Assembly (NCBI RefSeq): GCF_040117685.2
Contig: NZ_JBEDYP020000012.1
Span: 434,001-498,000 of the forward strand
From: Gracilimonas sp040117685
Lineage (GTDB): Bacteria > Bacteroidota > Rhodothermia > Balneolales > Balneolaceae
DNA length: 64,000 nucleotides
Reading direction: 5' to 3'
Below are positions 26,997 to 34,568 of the stretch, in pieces. Numbering within the stretch: the stretch's first letter is position 1; each line of letters opens with the position of its first letter. The notes under the pieces are model-generated. The model did not search any database. It was not told the origin of the DNA and saw only the letters and a program-made list of their open reading frames with translations. Position numbers and translations under genes: made by a program.

Positions 26997-27920
26997 ATGA
27001 CCCTACTTAAGAGAACAGCGGAAATCGCACTTAATGCAATCAATTCATTTATTGAGGATAACTGTTTTCAATACAGTGCAGCGGTTTCCTTTTATACCCT
27101 TTTCTCGCTGGCACCCATTGTAATGATTGCCGTTTTTGTTGCAGGTTTTTTTATTGGTGATGTCAGCGTAATGCGAGAGCTGACAAACTTTCTGGAGAAA
27201 AACATTGGTCAGTCAAGCTCAGAGGCCGTTATGCTTTTGGTTGAAACCATACAAACAGATTCCCGGAATATTCTGTACTTATTCCTCAGCATCGCTTTCC
27301 TGATTATATCTGCCACAACGGTATTCATTCAATTCAAAGATTCTTTTAACCGGATTTTAAATGTGGTAGCCAAGCCTGAGATCGGGTTTTCAAAAGTCTT
27401 GATCGACCGGGTCATGGCTTTTGGAATGATTATGCTGCTGGGAATAGCGATGATCTTTTCATTGATTCTCGACTCTACCCTTGTTTGGCTTTTTGAATTG
27501 CTGTTGTCCAGTTTTGAGACGGCACAAATTTATCTGATTGGGCTTGGCAGCAATCTGCTCACTTTAGTTATGGTATTTTTTGCTGTGCTGATGATGTACT
27601 ACTCCTTACCGGATGCCAAAGTACGGTGGCGCCCCTTGCTAATTGGAAGCTTGATCACCACGCTGCTTTTGGCAATTGGAAAATTCGGGGTGGGCATGAT
27701 TATTGGAAACAGCTCGTTGAATCAGCTTTCAGGGGCTTCTTCTTCCATCATTATTTTGATGTTGTGGGTGTATTATTCCAGTATTATTATCTTTTTTGGG
27801 ATTGAGTTGGTGAAAGCCCTCGCCGAATATGGCGAAGGGGAAATAAAAGCCGGCCGGTTTGCCCGAAAAATAAAGATGGTGGAAATGCCCGGAACAAAGA
27901 AGGAGTCCGATAAATTATGA
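26997..27920 (+). CDS. YihY/BrkB-family inner-membrane protein
   Basis: About 307 aa with six TM helices and the N-terminal amphipathic segment of the family (AINSFIEDNCFQYSAAVSFYTLFSLAPI). The ATG at 26997 is chosen because it is 7 bases after the MATE stop; an upstream start at 26958 would overlap that gene. The family was once called RNase BN, which is incorrect; function unknown, possibly transport. Its stop overlaps sixA by 4 bases. Confidence 0.88.
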   Translation: MTLLKRTAEIALNAINSFIEDNCFQYSAAVSFYTLFSLAPIVMIAVFVAGFFIGDVSVMRELTNFLEKNIGQSSSEAVMLLVETIQTDSRNILYLFLSIAFLIISATTVFIQFKDSFNRILNVVAKPEIGFSKVLIDRVMAFGMIMLLGIAMIFSLILDSTLVWLFELLLSSFETAQIYLIGLGSNLLTLVMVFFAVLMMYYSLPDAKVRWRPLLIGSLITTLLLAIGKFGVGMIIGNSSLNQLSGASSSIIILMLWVYYSSIIIFFGIELVKALAEYGEGEIKAGRFARKIKMVEMPGTKKESDKL

Positions 27921-28426
27921 AGCAGATTTTATTAATGAGACATGCAAAGTCGAGCTGGGAAAACCCGGACCTGAAAGACTTTGACCGCCCGCTAGCCAAA
28001 CGAGGCCTCAACGATGCTCCCAGAATGGGCAAGTACCTGAAGAAAATTAAGTATAAACCGGCTTTGGTGATTTCGTCGTCGGCTCAACGCGCAAAAGAAA
28101 CCACGCAGCTGAGTATGGAGGCAGCCAACCTTGATGCACAGCAGATTACCTGGAATGACGATCTATATTTTGGATCGGTCAGGGATTATATAGAGGCTAT
28201 ACAATCAGCTTCGGATGAGTATGACCGAATTATGTTGGTGGGACATAATCCTTTAATGGAAAGCACAACCGGAGTTTTGGCAGGAGGGCAGGATAAAACC
28301 GCGGTGCGGATGCCAACAGCGGCCATTGTGTGTTTAGAAAGTTTTGCTGACTCCTGGGAAACCATTGCTCCAGGCACTTGTCAGATAAAATGGATGATGA
28401 TTCCAAAAGTTCTTAAAAAGTTATAG
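27917..28426 (+). CDS. SixA-type histidine phosphatase
   Basis: 169 aa, one histidine-phosphatase domain. N-terminal phosphate pocket LLMRHAKSSW (catalytic His in RHA), RPLAKRGLNDA, SSSAQRAKET (second Arg), and VGHNPLM (second His). SixA dephosphorylates phosphohistidine of phosphotransfer domains (ArcB or PTS NPr). Starts inside the yihY stop (ATGA), so the MATE-yihY-sixA group is one operon. Confidence 0.9.
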   Translation: MKQILLMRHAKSSWENPDLKDFDRPLAKRGLNDAPRMGKYLKKIKYKPALVISSSAQRAKETTQLSMEAANLDAQQITWNDDLYFGSVRDYIEAIQSASDEYDRIMLVGHNPLMESTTGVLAGGQDKTAVRMPTAAIVCLESFADSWETIAPGTCQIKWMMIPKVLKKL

Positions 28427-28582
28427 AGGTGTTAGAGGCAAGGTTTTAGGTGTTAGGTTTTAGGATAAGCGAATAGAGCAGACAATTATACCTTATATAA
28501 CATTGCGACTGCTTTCAGCCTTAGTTATTTGAATCAACCAGAACAACCCTAAAACCTAACACCTGAAAACTAAAACCTATCC
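28427..28582. repeat. Intergenic palindromic repeat (AGGTGTTAGG family, copy 2)
   Basis: AGGTGTTAGGTTTTAGG (28448-28464) is matched by its exact complement at 28548-28564. The left flank (28427-28450) resembles 18020-18043 closely, so this is a second copy of the family. It fills most of the 232-base gap after sixA. Confidence 0.85.
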
Positions 28583-28658
28583 CAAAACCAGTCCACACTT
28601 TTCTGACGAATTGTTATATTAGCCCCGTACATTAATTCAACCCTCACATCTACAGCAG

Positions 28659-29009
28659 ATGCAATACAAACAAAATTACTTTTACCTTTGCAAAACCCCG
28701 TTAAGCGCTGAAGGTCCTGAACATGTTGAGATCATAACCCGCGCCGAAAACAGTGAAGATTTCCCGCGGGTGTTCAAGGAGTATGAAGAATATCGCTCTC
28801 ACGCTTTTAACGATGATGATATTTATAGTGTAGTTCGTGCCGATGATATTTATGAACTGGTACGAACCGGCACGGAAAAAGAAGCCCAGGAAATAGCGTA
28901 CGAAAAGGCGGAACAGGAAATCATTACCAACCTGCAACATCGTGTGATGCAGGATGGAGATGCCAACGCCAAAGGAATACTGAAAGAAGTGTATGGCATA
29001 GAAGAATAA
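28659..29009 (+). CDS. Small acidic protein, function unknown
   Basis: 116 aa, no signal or TM. A central segment (DDDIYSVVRADDIYELV) repeats DIY and is flanked by helices; the C-terminus is helical (EKEAQEIAYEKAEQEIITNL). No recognised family. Preceded by the palindromic repeat and followed by a strong terminator, so it is transcribed alone. Confidence 0.55.
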   Translation: MQYKQNYFYLCKTPLSAEGPEHVEIITRAENSEDFPRVFKEYEEYRSHAFNDDDIYSVVRADDIYELVRTGTEKEAQEIAYEKAEQEIITNLQHRVMQDGDANAKGILKEVYGIEE

Positions 29010-29034
29010 CAGCCTTCTTCATTTAAACAACTTC

Positions 29035-29069
29035 AATCCCGCATGCTTAACAGTGTGCGGGATTTTTTG
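29035..29069 (+). terminator. Terminator after the small acidic protein gene (duplicated stem)
   Basis: Stem AATCCCGCA/TGCGGGATT (29035-29043 with 29056-29064) followed by six T. Nearly identical to the hairpin at 31995-32029, loop included. Confidence 0.9.
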
Positions 29070-29112
29070 TTGAATTTAGTGGCCTATTCTTGAATAAAGG
29101 CTAATAAATAAA

Positions 29113-29137
29113 AGCCAGCATATACTTTATGCTGGCT
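29113..29137 (-). terminator. Terminator of the subtilase gene
   Basis: 10-bp perfect stem AGCCAGCATA (29113-29122) with TATGCTGGCT (29128-29137) and loop TACTT. On the minus strand it is followed by TTTATTTATT and lies 60 bases after the stop at 29197. Confidence 0.8.
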
Positions 29138-29196
29138 ATTTTGGAGATATATAGGAGATAATTAGTATGTCCCTGTCAAATAAAAATGCGGATTAT

Positions 29197-30777
29197 TTAA
29201 GAGCATACAGGGGGATGGCAGTTTTCTTCTATTGCAAAATAAACATGATTACTTGCCTCACTAATTGTTCCGGAAGGTGTAATAGCATGAACTTTGTAGG
29301 TGTAGTAATCCTCGTTATCACCTGGTGGGACGGAAAGAACCTGGAGGTCAGGATCCATAAGCTGGGTGTCGTTGTAAGAAGTGCCTGTCGTTGTAGATCT
29401 TTCTGACCAATACCCATTCTCATATCGGCGATACACCTTGTACTGGCTTGCAAAGGGTACGGAACTCCAGGTAATGCGGGCAAAATCAGAGGAGGTAACA
29501 TTGCCGGAAATAGAAGGGGCAGCTGCGGTGCCGGTTGCTATTTCATCCGGACTGCTATCGGGGTCATTACTAACCGTTCCATCTGTATATACATCACCTA
29601 AGGCAAGCAGCAAGCCCGCTATGTGGGGTGTTGCCATGGAGGTGCCATCAATGGTATTTGTTCCTCCATTTCTCCATAAGGAGTGAATATCTACCCCAGG
29701 GTTTGAATACTCAATGGGTGGATTCCCATAGTTAGAAAATGAAGCAAAATTATCGTTATCGTCATGGGCCGATACCGTCCAAACATTATTGTATTCTACT
29801 CGGGCGGGTGATTTATTATTTGCGTCTTGGTCTTCGTTACCAGCTGCAATTGCAAATTTTAACCCATCATCGGCAGCGGTTTCAATTGTAGATTCAAGAA
29901 TAGACAATGGTAGATCTACGTAAGGACTACCAGTAACTGGCCAACCCAAACTAATATTAGCAACATCGCCTGATGAGTAATTAGAAACAATATAATCAAT
30001 ACCTGCATCTAGATCACTAGTGTAGCAATACCCACCACTATCGCATACTTTTACTGCAACTACACTTGCATCAGCGGCAACGCCTACTACTCCGGTAGAG
30101 TTGTCTTTAGCTGCAATGGTGCCGGCTACATGACTACCATGTCCATGTCCGTCATCTGCATTTTCGCCAGCAACAAAAGCTACGCTACTGCTAACATCTA
30201 CATCCAAATCGGGATGATCAAGGTCAATCCCTGTATCAAGTACCCAAGCCTTTTTCCCTGAACCATCCAAAGGGCCTCCAACACGAGTTATTCCCCAGGG
30301 TGTAGTTTGAGACATTAGTTTTGTTGAAGGTTTGTTAGATGAAGATGTATTCATCATTTGTATGGCTTTATACTTAATATCTTGTACTATAGATTCGACT
30401 CGGTTATCTTTTTTTAAAGCTTCAACTTGTTTTTTAGTAAGATTTCCTGCAAAACCTTTAAGGGCATATTTGTATTGATGAATAAGAGAATCAGGATCAA
30501 TATTTAACTCCGAAAAAATAGCATTTGTTCTTTGGACAGCTTCAGTGGCTGCCTGTTCTGAAATAGAACGCTCACCTTGATTCTTATAGGTAACTATATA
30601 CCGTCCAGGGACTAACCTCGGATCTTCTTTATTTGCTTTAGTAAGTGTTTTATTTTCTTGCGTTTGACTATCTGGGGGGGGTGTGTTATTTTTAACATTC
30701 GTTGACTGATCACAATTGGTCCATATAAATATCGTGCAGAATATAATTATTGTAGAAATAGACTTTAAGTATCTCAT
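29197..30777 (-). CDS. S8 subtilisin-family serine protease, probable lipoprotein
   Basis: About 526 aa from the ATG at 30777 (the frame extends 16 codons upstream). Signal peptide with lipobox-like WTNC (~22). Then a propeptide-like inhibitor I9 domain (~55-130), the S8 catalytic domain (~155-395) and a C-terminal FN3-like domain (~425-515). The catalytic triad is seen in LDTGIDLDHPD (Asp), DGHGHGSHVAGT (His) and DGTSMATPHIAG (Ser), with the oxyanion Asn in AIAAGNED. It ends CHPPVCS, with no T9SS signal. The domain set suggests a cell-surface protease. Divergent from the Asp-box gene; base composition looks lower in GC than the neighbours. Confidence 0.92.
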   Translation of the reverse strand: MRYLKSISTIIIFCTIFIWTNCDQSTNVKNNTPPPDSQTQENKTLTKANKEDPRLVPGRYIVTYKNQGERSISEQAATEAVQRTNAIFSELNIDPDSLIHQYKYALKGFAGNLTKKQVEALKKDNRVESIVQDIKYKAIQMMNTSSSNKPSTKLMSQTTPWGITRVGGPLDGSGKKAWVLDTGIDLDHPDLDVDVSSSVAFVAGENADDGHGHGSHVAGTIAAKDNSTGVVGVAADASVVAVKVCDSGGYCYTSDLDAGIDYIVSNYSSGDVANISLGWPVTGSPYVDLPLSILESTIETAADDGLKFAIAAGNEDQDANNKSPARVEYNNVWTVSAHDDNDNFASFSNYGNPPIEYSNPGVDIHSLWRNGGTNTIDGTSMATPHIAGLLLALGDVYTDGTVSNDPDSSPDEIATGTAAAPSISGNVTSSDFARITWSSVPFASQYKVYRRYENGYWSERSTTTGTSYNDTQLMDPDLQVLSVPPGDNEDYYTYKVHAITPSGTISEASNHVYFAIEENCHPPVCS

Positions 30778-30893
30778 AACTTCTATTTGGTTTAGTTTAA
30801 GGTCTAATTCAAAGAGAGATCTCATCTAGCTTTTTACTCTCCTTATATATAATAAGAGTAGAAAATTTATAAAATGTTACAAATTAGATAATT

Positions 30894-31970
30894 ATGCGTT
30901 ACTATAAGTTAATATTTATCATTGTGTGTTTTACATTAGCAAGTTGTGGTACTGAATCAACTCCAGGTGTGTGGAACTTGGAGTGGGCTCAAGAGGGGTT
31001 AGAGGGTGAAAAAATCAATGCTATAGAATATTCTGAGACCTCACTTCTCTTATCTAGTGAATCAAAACTTTTCAAAAAAGACATGAAAGCCGATTCAGTA
31101 TGGCGGGAGTTAAATATCAAAATTAATCCCGATACCTCAGAATTTGGTGATATTCTATTTATGGATTTTGGCTTGTTAGCGGTAGTCAGGAATAGTATAG
31201 AATTTCATGAGCTTCCAAATGATTATGTGTCATTGTATAAATCTACTGATGATGGGAAAAGTTGGGAAGCAATGGAAGTACAGTTTGAGGGTAGGGAACC
31301 GCCATTTGTGATAAACAGGATAGCCAAAACAAATAAAGAGAAAGAAGAAATATATGCGGATTGGCATTTAATATTCAAATCAACGAATGAGGGAGGTAAG
31401 TGGGTGAATCTTACAAAGTCTTTTAGAGTAGGAGTTTCTGAATTTTTATATGTAAGCAAAGATCATCCCAATCAAATATGGACGGGGGGTTGGGATAATA
31501 CTTTTTCACCCTATTTAGCCAAATCAGAAACCGGCGGGGAAAGGTGGATAGATTTAAGTGAAAAAGTTTACTTCAATACAGATGCTACTGTTTATTCAGC
31601 TTTGGTTCATAGTAAAAATGAGCGAAAAGTTTTAATTGGTTTCGGAGGTAGTGTTGAGACTGCAAATGTTATAAGAAAATCAAAAGATGGTGGAGATACT
31701 TGGGAGACGGTTTTGGAAGGTTATAGCATTCGGTCCATTAAAAACAGCGAGAATAACCCTAGTCGGGTTTATGCTTCTGGTCGCTCGCTACAAAATAAAT
31801 TATTTGTAGCTATTTCAGAAGATTATGGAGATTCCTGGAATATTGAGACATATAGGGAAAGCCCCTCAGATATTCAAACTACTGAAATGGTAGTTACCGA
31901 AATAGAAAACAAAGAGACTCTATTTTTAGCTACTAATAAAGGAGTATATTCTCTCACTTTTGAAGAATGA
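30894..31970 (+). CDS. Lipoprotein with Asp-box (BNR/YCF48-like) beta-propeller
   Basis: 358 aa. Lipobox LASC at ~19. The rest is a beta-propeller with five or so Asp-box motifs (STDDGKSWE, STNEGGKWV, SETGGERWI, SKDGGDTWE, SEDYGDSWN). It resembles YCF48/sortilin-like propellers rather than a sialidase, because the sialidase Arg triad and FRIP motif are not seen. Starts 116 bases from the divergent S8 protease gene, so the two share a promoter region and may be functionally linked. Confidence 0.82.
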   Translation: MRYYKLIFIIVCFTLASCGTESTPGVWNLEWAQEGLEGEKINAIEYSETSLLLSSESKLFKKDMKADSVWRELNIKINPDTSEFGDILFMDFGLLAVVRNSIEFHELPNDYVSLYKSTDDGKSWEAMEVQFEGREPPFVINRIAKTNKEKEEIYADWHLIFKSTNEGGKWVNLTKSFRVGVSEFLYVSKDHPNQIWTGGWDNTFSPYLAKSETGGERWIDLSEKVYFNTDATVYSALVHSKNERKVLIGFGGSVETANVIRKSKDGGDTWETVLEGYSIRSIKNSENNPSRVYASGRSLQNKLFVAISEDYGDSWNIETYRESPSDIQTTEMVVTEIENKETLFLATNKGVYSLTFEE

Positions 31971-31994
31971 TTTCTTAACGTCAGTTTACTGGTC

Positions 31995-32029
31995 AATCCC
32001 GCATGCTTAACAGTATGCGGGATTTTTTT
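31995..32029 (+). terminator. Terminator after the Asp-box gene (duplicate of 29035-29069)
   Basis: Stem AATCCCGCAT/ATGCGGGATT, same loop as at 29035, followed by T7. Confidence 0.9.
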
Positions 32030-32183
32030 GTGATAAATACTCTCGATGAAGCTGATTGTAAATCCTTTTTACTATTCACTTACATTTTGGAACCGTAGCC
32101 ACTCAATATTGTTTTAATAACTGAATATTCACGAATAGAATGATAGTGAGATGGATATTGAAACACTAAACGGAGTCGAAAAA

Positions 32184-32654
32184 ATGAAAGTTAATATTGG
32201 AATTTCTGAAGACCATCGGGAAAAAATTGCAGCAGGTTTGTCAAAGGTTTTGGCCGATTCTTACCTGTTGTACTTGAAAACACATAATTATCACTGGAAC
32301 GTAACCGGTGAACTATTTCACCAACTGCACGAACAGTTTGAAGAGCAATATTCTGAGCTGGCCGAAGCTATTGACGAGATTGCAGAGCGAATCAGGGCGC
32401 TAGGCTTCAGAGCTCCGGGTACGTTTAAGGAATTCAACGAAATTGCATCTATCGGAGAAGATACTGACCGGCCGAAAGCACTGGATATGGTCAAGCGCCT
32501 CACAGAAGCGAATGAGCAGGTTATCAGAACCGCAAGAGAGGCTCTGGAACCGGCTAAGGCCGCTGATGATGAAGCTACCATTGATTTGTTAACAGAACGG
32601 CTGACCGTTCATTCCAAAACAGCATGGATGTTAAGAAGTCACTTAGAAGACTAA
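32184..32654 (+). CDS. dps: Dps/ferritin-like DNA-protection protein
   Basis: About 156 aa from the ATG at 32184, preceded by GGAG at 10 bases; the frame also has an ATG at 32151. Ferritin-like four-helix bundle. Dps ferroxidase residues sit in YLLYLKTHNYHWNVTG and HEQFEEQYSELAEAIDEIAERIR. Oligomers oxidise and store iron and protect DNA. Followed by the CsbD gene, another general-stress protein, so a shared stress response is likely. Confidence 0.93.
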   Translation: MKVNIGISEDHREKIAAGLSKVLADSYLLYLKTHNYHWNVTGELFHQLHEQFEEQYSELAEAIDEIAERIRALGFRAPGTFKEFNEIASIGEDTDRPKALDMVKRLTEANEQVIRTAREALEPAKAADDEATIDLLTERLTVHSKTAWMLRSHLED

Positions 32655-32712
32655 GAATATTCATCCTGCAATTACAAAAGTTTTAATTACAAAATAAAAC
32701 AGGAGAGATCCC

Positions 32713-32898
32713 ATGAATGATTTAACCATCAAAGGAACATGGAACGAAGTAAAAGGAAAATTAAAGCAAAAATACTCAGAGCTGACGGACGATGATCTCG
32801 CTTTTACCGAGGGTAAAGAAGATGAGCTTTTGGGCCGTCTTCAAAATAAACTGGGTAAAACTAAAGATGAGATCAAAAAAGAGTTAGCAGAACTCTGA
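32713..32898 (+). CDS. CsbD-family stress protein
   Basis: 61 aa with the full CsbD signature (GTWNEVKGKLKQKYSELTDDDL, then EGKEDELLGRLQNKLGKTKDEI). Small, intrinsically flexible protein induced by general stress in many bacteria; molecular role unknown. AGGAGA precedes the ATG. Lies between dps and mscS-like genes, with a strong terminator at 32920. Confidence 0.93.
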   Translation: MNDLTIKGTWNEVKGKLKQKYSELTDDDLAFTEGKEDELLGRLQNKLGKTKDEIKKELAEL

Positions 32899-32919
32899 CA
32901 AGAATCGCATAGTAGCTTG

Positions 32920-32947
32920 AAGGGAAGGTTAGCGCCTTCCCTTTTTT
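32920..32947 (+). terminator. Terminator after csbD-like gene
   Basis: Stem GGGAAGG/CCTTCCC (32922-32928 with 32935-32941) and T6, 22 bases after the stop. Confidence 0.85.
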
Positions 32948-33026
32948 ATATCTACATCAGAACCTGACAGTGAATGAATTTTTAAGGATATTCACCTCAA
33001 CAAAATTAAAGATCATAAAAGAACGT

Positions 33027-33848
33027 ATGGACAATTTTAACATTACCACAGATGACATTATGAATTTTGTGACCACCTTCGGCCCAAAGTTGCTTGCGGC
33101 GGTTGCGACTTTGGTAATCGGGCTATGGATCGTGAAGTTTATTGTGAGAGGAACAGCCAAAGTGCTAAACCGCAGCAGTGTGGATGAAGCCCTGGTTTCT
33201 TTTTTACGAAGTCTCATTTCCATGTTGCTCAAAGTCATGGTTTATATCTCCGCGCTGGGGATGCTGGGCATAGAAATGACCTCCTTTATTGCCGTATTGG
33301 GTGCAGCCGGTTTAGCGATAGGTTTGGCGCTGCAGGGAAGTTTGTCCAATTTCGCAGGTGGAGTGCTCATCTTATTCTTCAAGCCGTTTAAGGTGGGGGA
33401 TTTTATTGAAAGAGGTAGTGAATCCGGCACGGTTGAAAAAATTGATATTCTGCATACACACCTTCAAACGCCCAACAATCAACTGGTTGTAATCCCAAAT
33501 GGTCAGCTGGCTAATTCTCCTGTCACCAATTACTCAGCCAAAGAAACCCGGCGTGCTGTTTTCCCTGTAGGTATTGGATACGGATCAGATGTAAAAAAAG
33601 CACGGGAAGTAATCTTGCGGGTGCTGAACGAAGATGAACGCATTTTGCAAGAACCTGCGCCGATTGTGGTACTCACAAACCTGGGAGACAGTTCGCTGGA
33701 TTTATCTGCCCGCGCCTGGACCAAAACCGAAAATTATTGGGGCTTTTTCTGGGACAACCTCGAAAAGATTAAAGAAGAGCTGGATAAAGAAGGTATCGAA
33801 ATCCCGTTCCCTCAGCGCGACATCCATGTATTTCAGGAAAAGGAATGA
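33027..33848 (+). CDS. MscS-family small-conductance mechanosensitive channel
   Basis: About 273 aa from the ATG at 33027; a GTG at 32970 would add 19 residues but gives an unusual N-terminus. Three TM helices (~12-105); the pore-lining TM3 is Gly/Ala-rich (GAAGLAIGLALQGSLSNFAGG). The beta and alpha/beta cytoplasmic domain follows (GDFIERGSESGTVEKI; VIPNGQLANSPVTNYS). Opens on membrane tension to release solutes. Follows the stress pair dps-csbD. Confidence 0.93.
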   Translation: MDNFNITTDDIMNFVTTFGPKLLAAVATLVIGLWIVKFIVRGTAKVLNRSSVDEALVSFLRSLISMLLKVMVYISALGMLGIEMTSFIAVLGAAGLAIGLALQGSLSNFAGGVLILFFKPFKVGDFIERGSESGTVEKIDILHTHLQTPNNQLVVIPNGQLANSPVTNYSAKETRRAVFPVGIGYGSDVKKAREVILRVLNEDERILQEPAPIVVLTNLGDSSLDLSARAWTKTENYWGFFWDNLEKIKEELDKEGIEIPFPQRDIHVFQEKE

Positions 33849-33852
33849 TTGT

Positions 33853-34371
33853 CGAATGATCGATTTTAGATTGCAGATTTTAGAATTAAATCTGTAAGGA
33901 TATCAGTTTTAGTTGCTCTTACTTCTAAACAAGTAAGCACACTGACTATGAAAAGACTAGAACTTGAAGAACGCCTAATCGATTTTTCTGTAACCATTAT
34001 CCGACTTATTAAGAATCTTCCTGTAACTCAGGTTAACAAGCACTTATCGGGTCAACTATTACGCTCAGCTACTTCTCCTGCCCTTAATTATGGTGAAGCA
34101 CAAAGTGCAGAGTCAATAAGAGATTTTATACACAAATTGCAGATTGTATTAAAGGAGCTTAGGGAGTCATTCGTCATTCTCAAAATTATTGACAGGGCGG
34201 ATTTATATAGTAATAAGTCGGAATTGGATATAGCCATCAACGAGTGCAATGAACTTATTTCAATTTTTGTGAGAAGCGTTCAAACTGCACATAAAAGAAA
34301 AAGGTAAACTTTTTTTCTTGAGTTAAGGCAGAAATACTTCAAAAAACGAAAATCGGTCTTTCGATCATTCG
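33853..34371. repeat. 11-bp inverted repeats flanking the four-helix-bundle gene
   Basis: CGAATGATCGA (33853-33863) and its exact complement TCGATCATTCG (34361-34371). They bracket the gene at 33948-34307. The left copy is followed by GATTTTAGATTGCAGATTTTAG, a direct-repeat-like stretch (33862-33883). Confidence 0.7.
33948..34307 (+). CDS. Four-helix-bundle protein (23S rRNA intervening-sequence protein family)
   Basis: 119 aa, TIGR02436-type. Motifs: LEERLIDFSVTII, HLSGQLLRSATSPALNYGEAQSAES and LKELRESFVILKII. Such ORFs are often found inside 23S rRNA intervening sequences, but many free copies exist in Bacteroidota. Here it stands alone, between mscS-like and the DUF349 gene, and is flanked by inverted repeats. 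Function unknown. Confidence 0.88.
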   Translation: MKRLELEERLIDFSVTIIRLIKNLPVTQVNKHLSGQLLRSATSPALNYGEAQSAESIRDFIHKLQIVLKELRESFVILKIIDRADLYSNKSELDIAINECNELISIFVRSVQTAHKRKR

Positions 34372-34568
34372 CAAATCATCGACTCTGCAAAACGTATCAA
34401 TCATTTTCGTTTGTTCAAAGTTTTCCTGCGTATCTCTATAATCTGAAATACTTTGCAGCACTTTTGCTTTATATTGCCAAAGATTGGGCAGATATATTAT
34501 CTTAGCTAATCTAAGCAAGAAGGCCCCGAGCCGTTAATCAAAAGACCTACGAGGAAAGGAAGGTTACT

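Noticed and set aside
28427..28582. CRISPR array or tandem repeat at the AGGTGTTAGG elements
   Set aside because: Only inverted pairs with one spacer; no regularly spaced direct repeats.
30894..31970. Sialidase
   Set aside because: Asp-boxes are present but no Arg triad or FRIP motif; treated as a YCF48/sortilin-like propeller.
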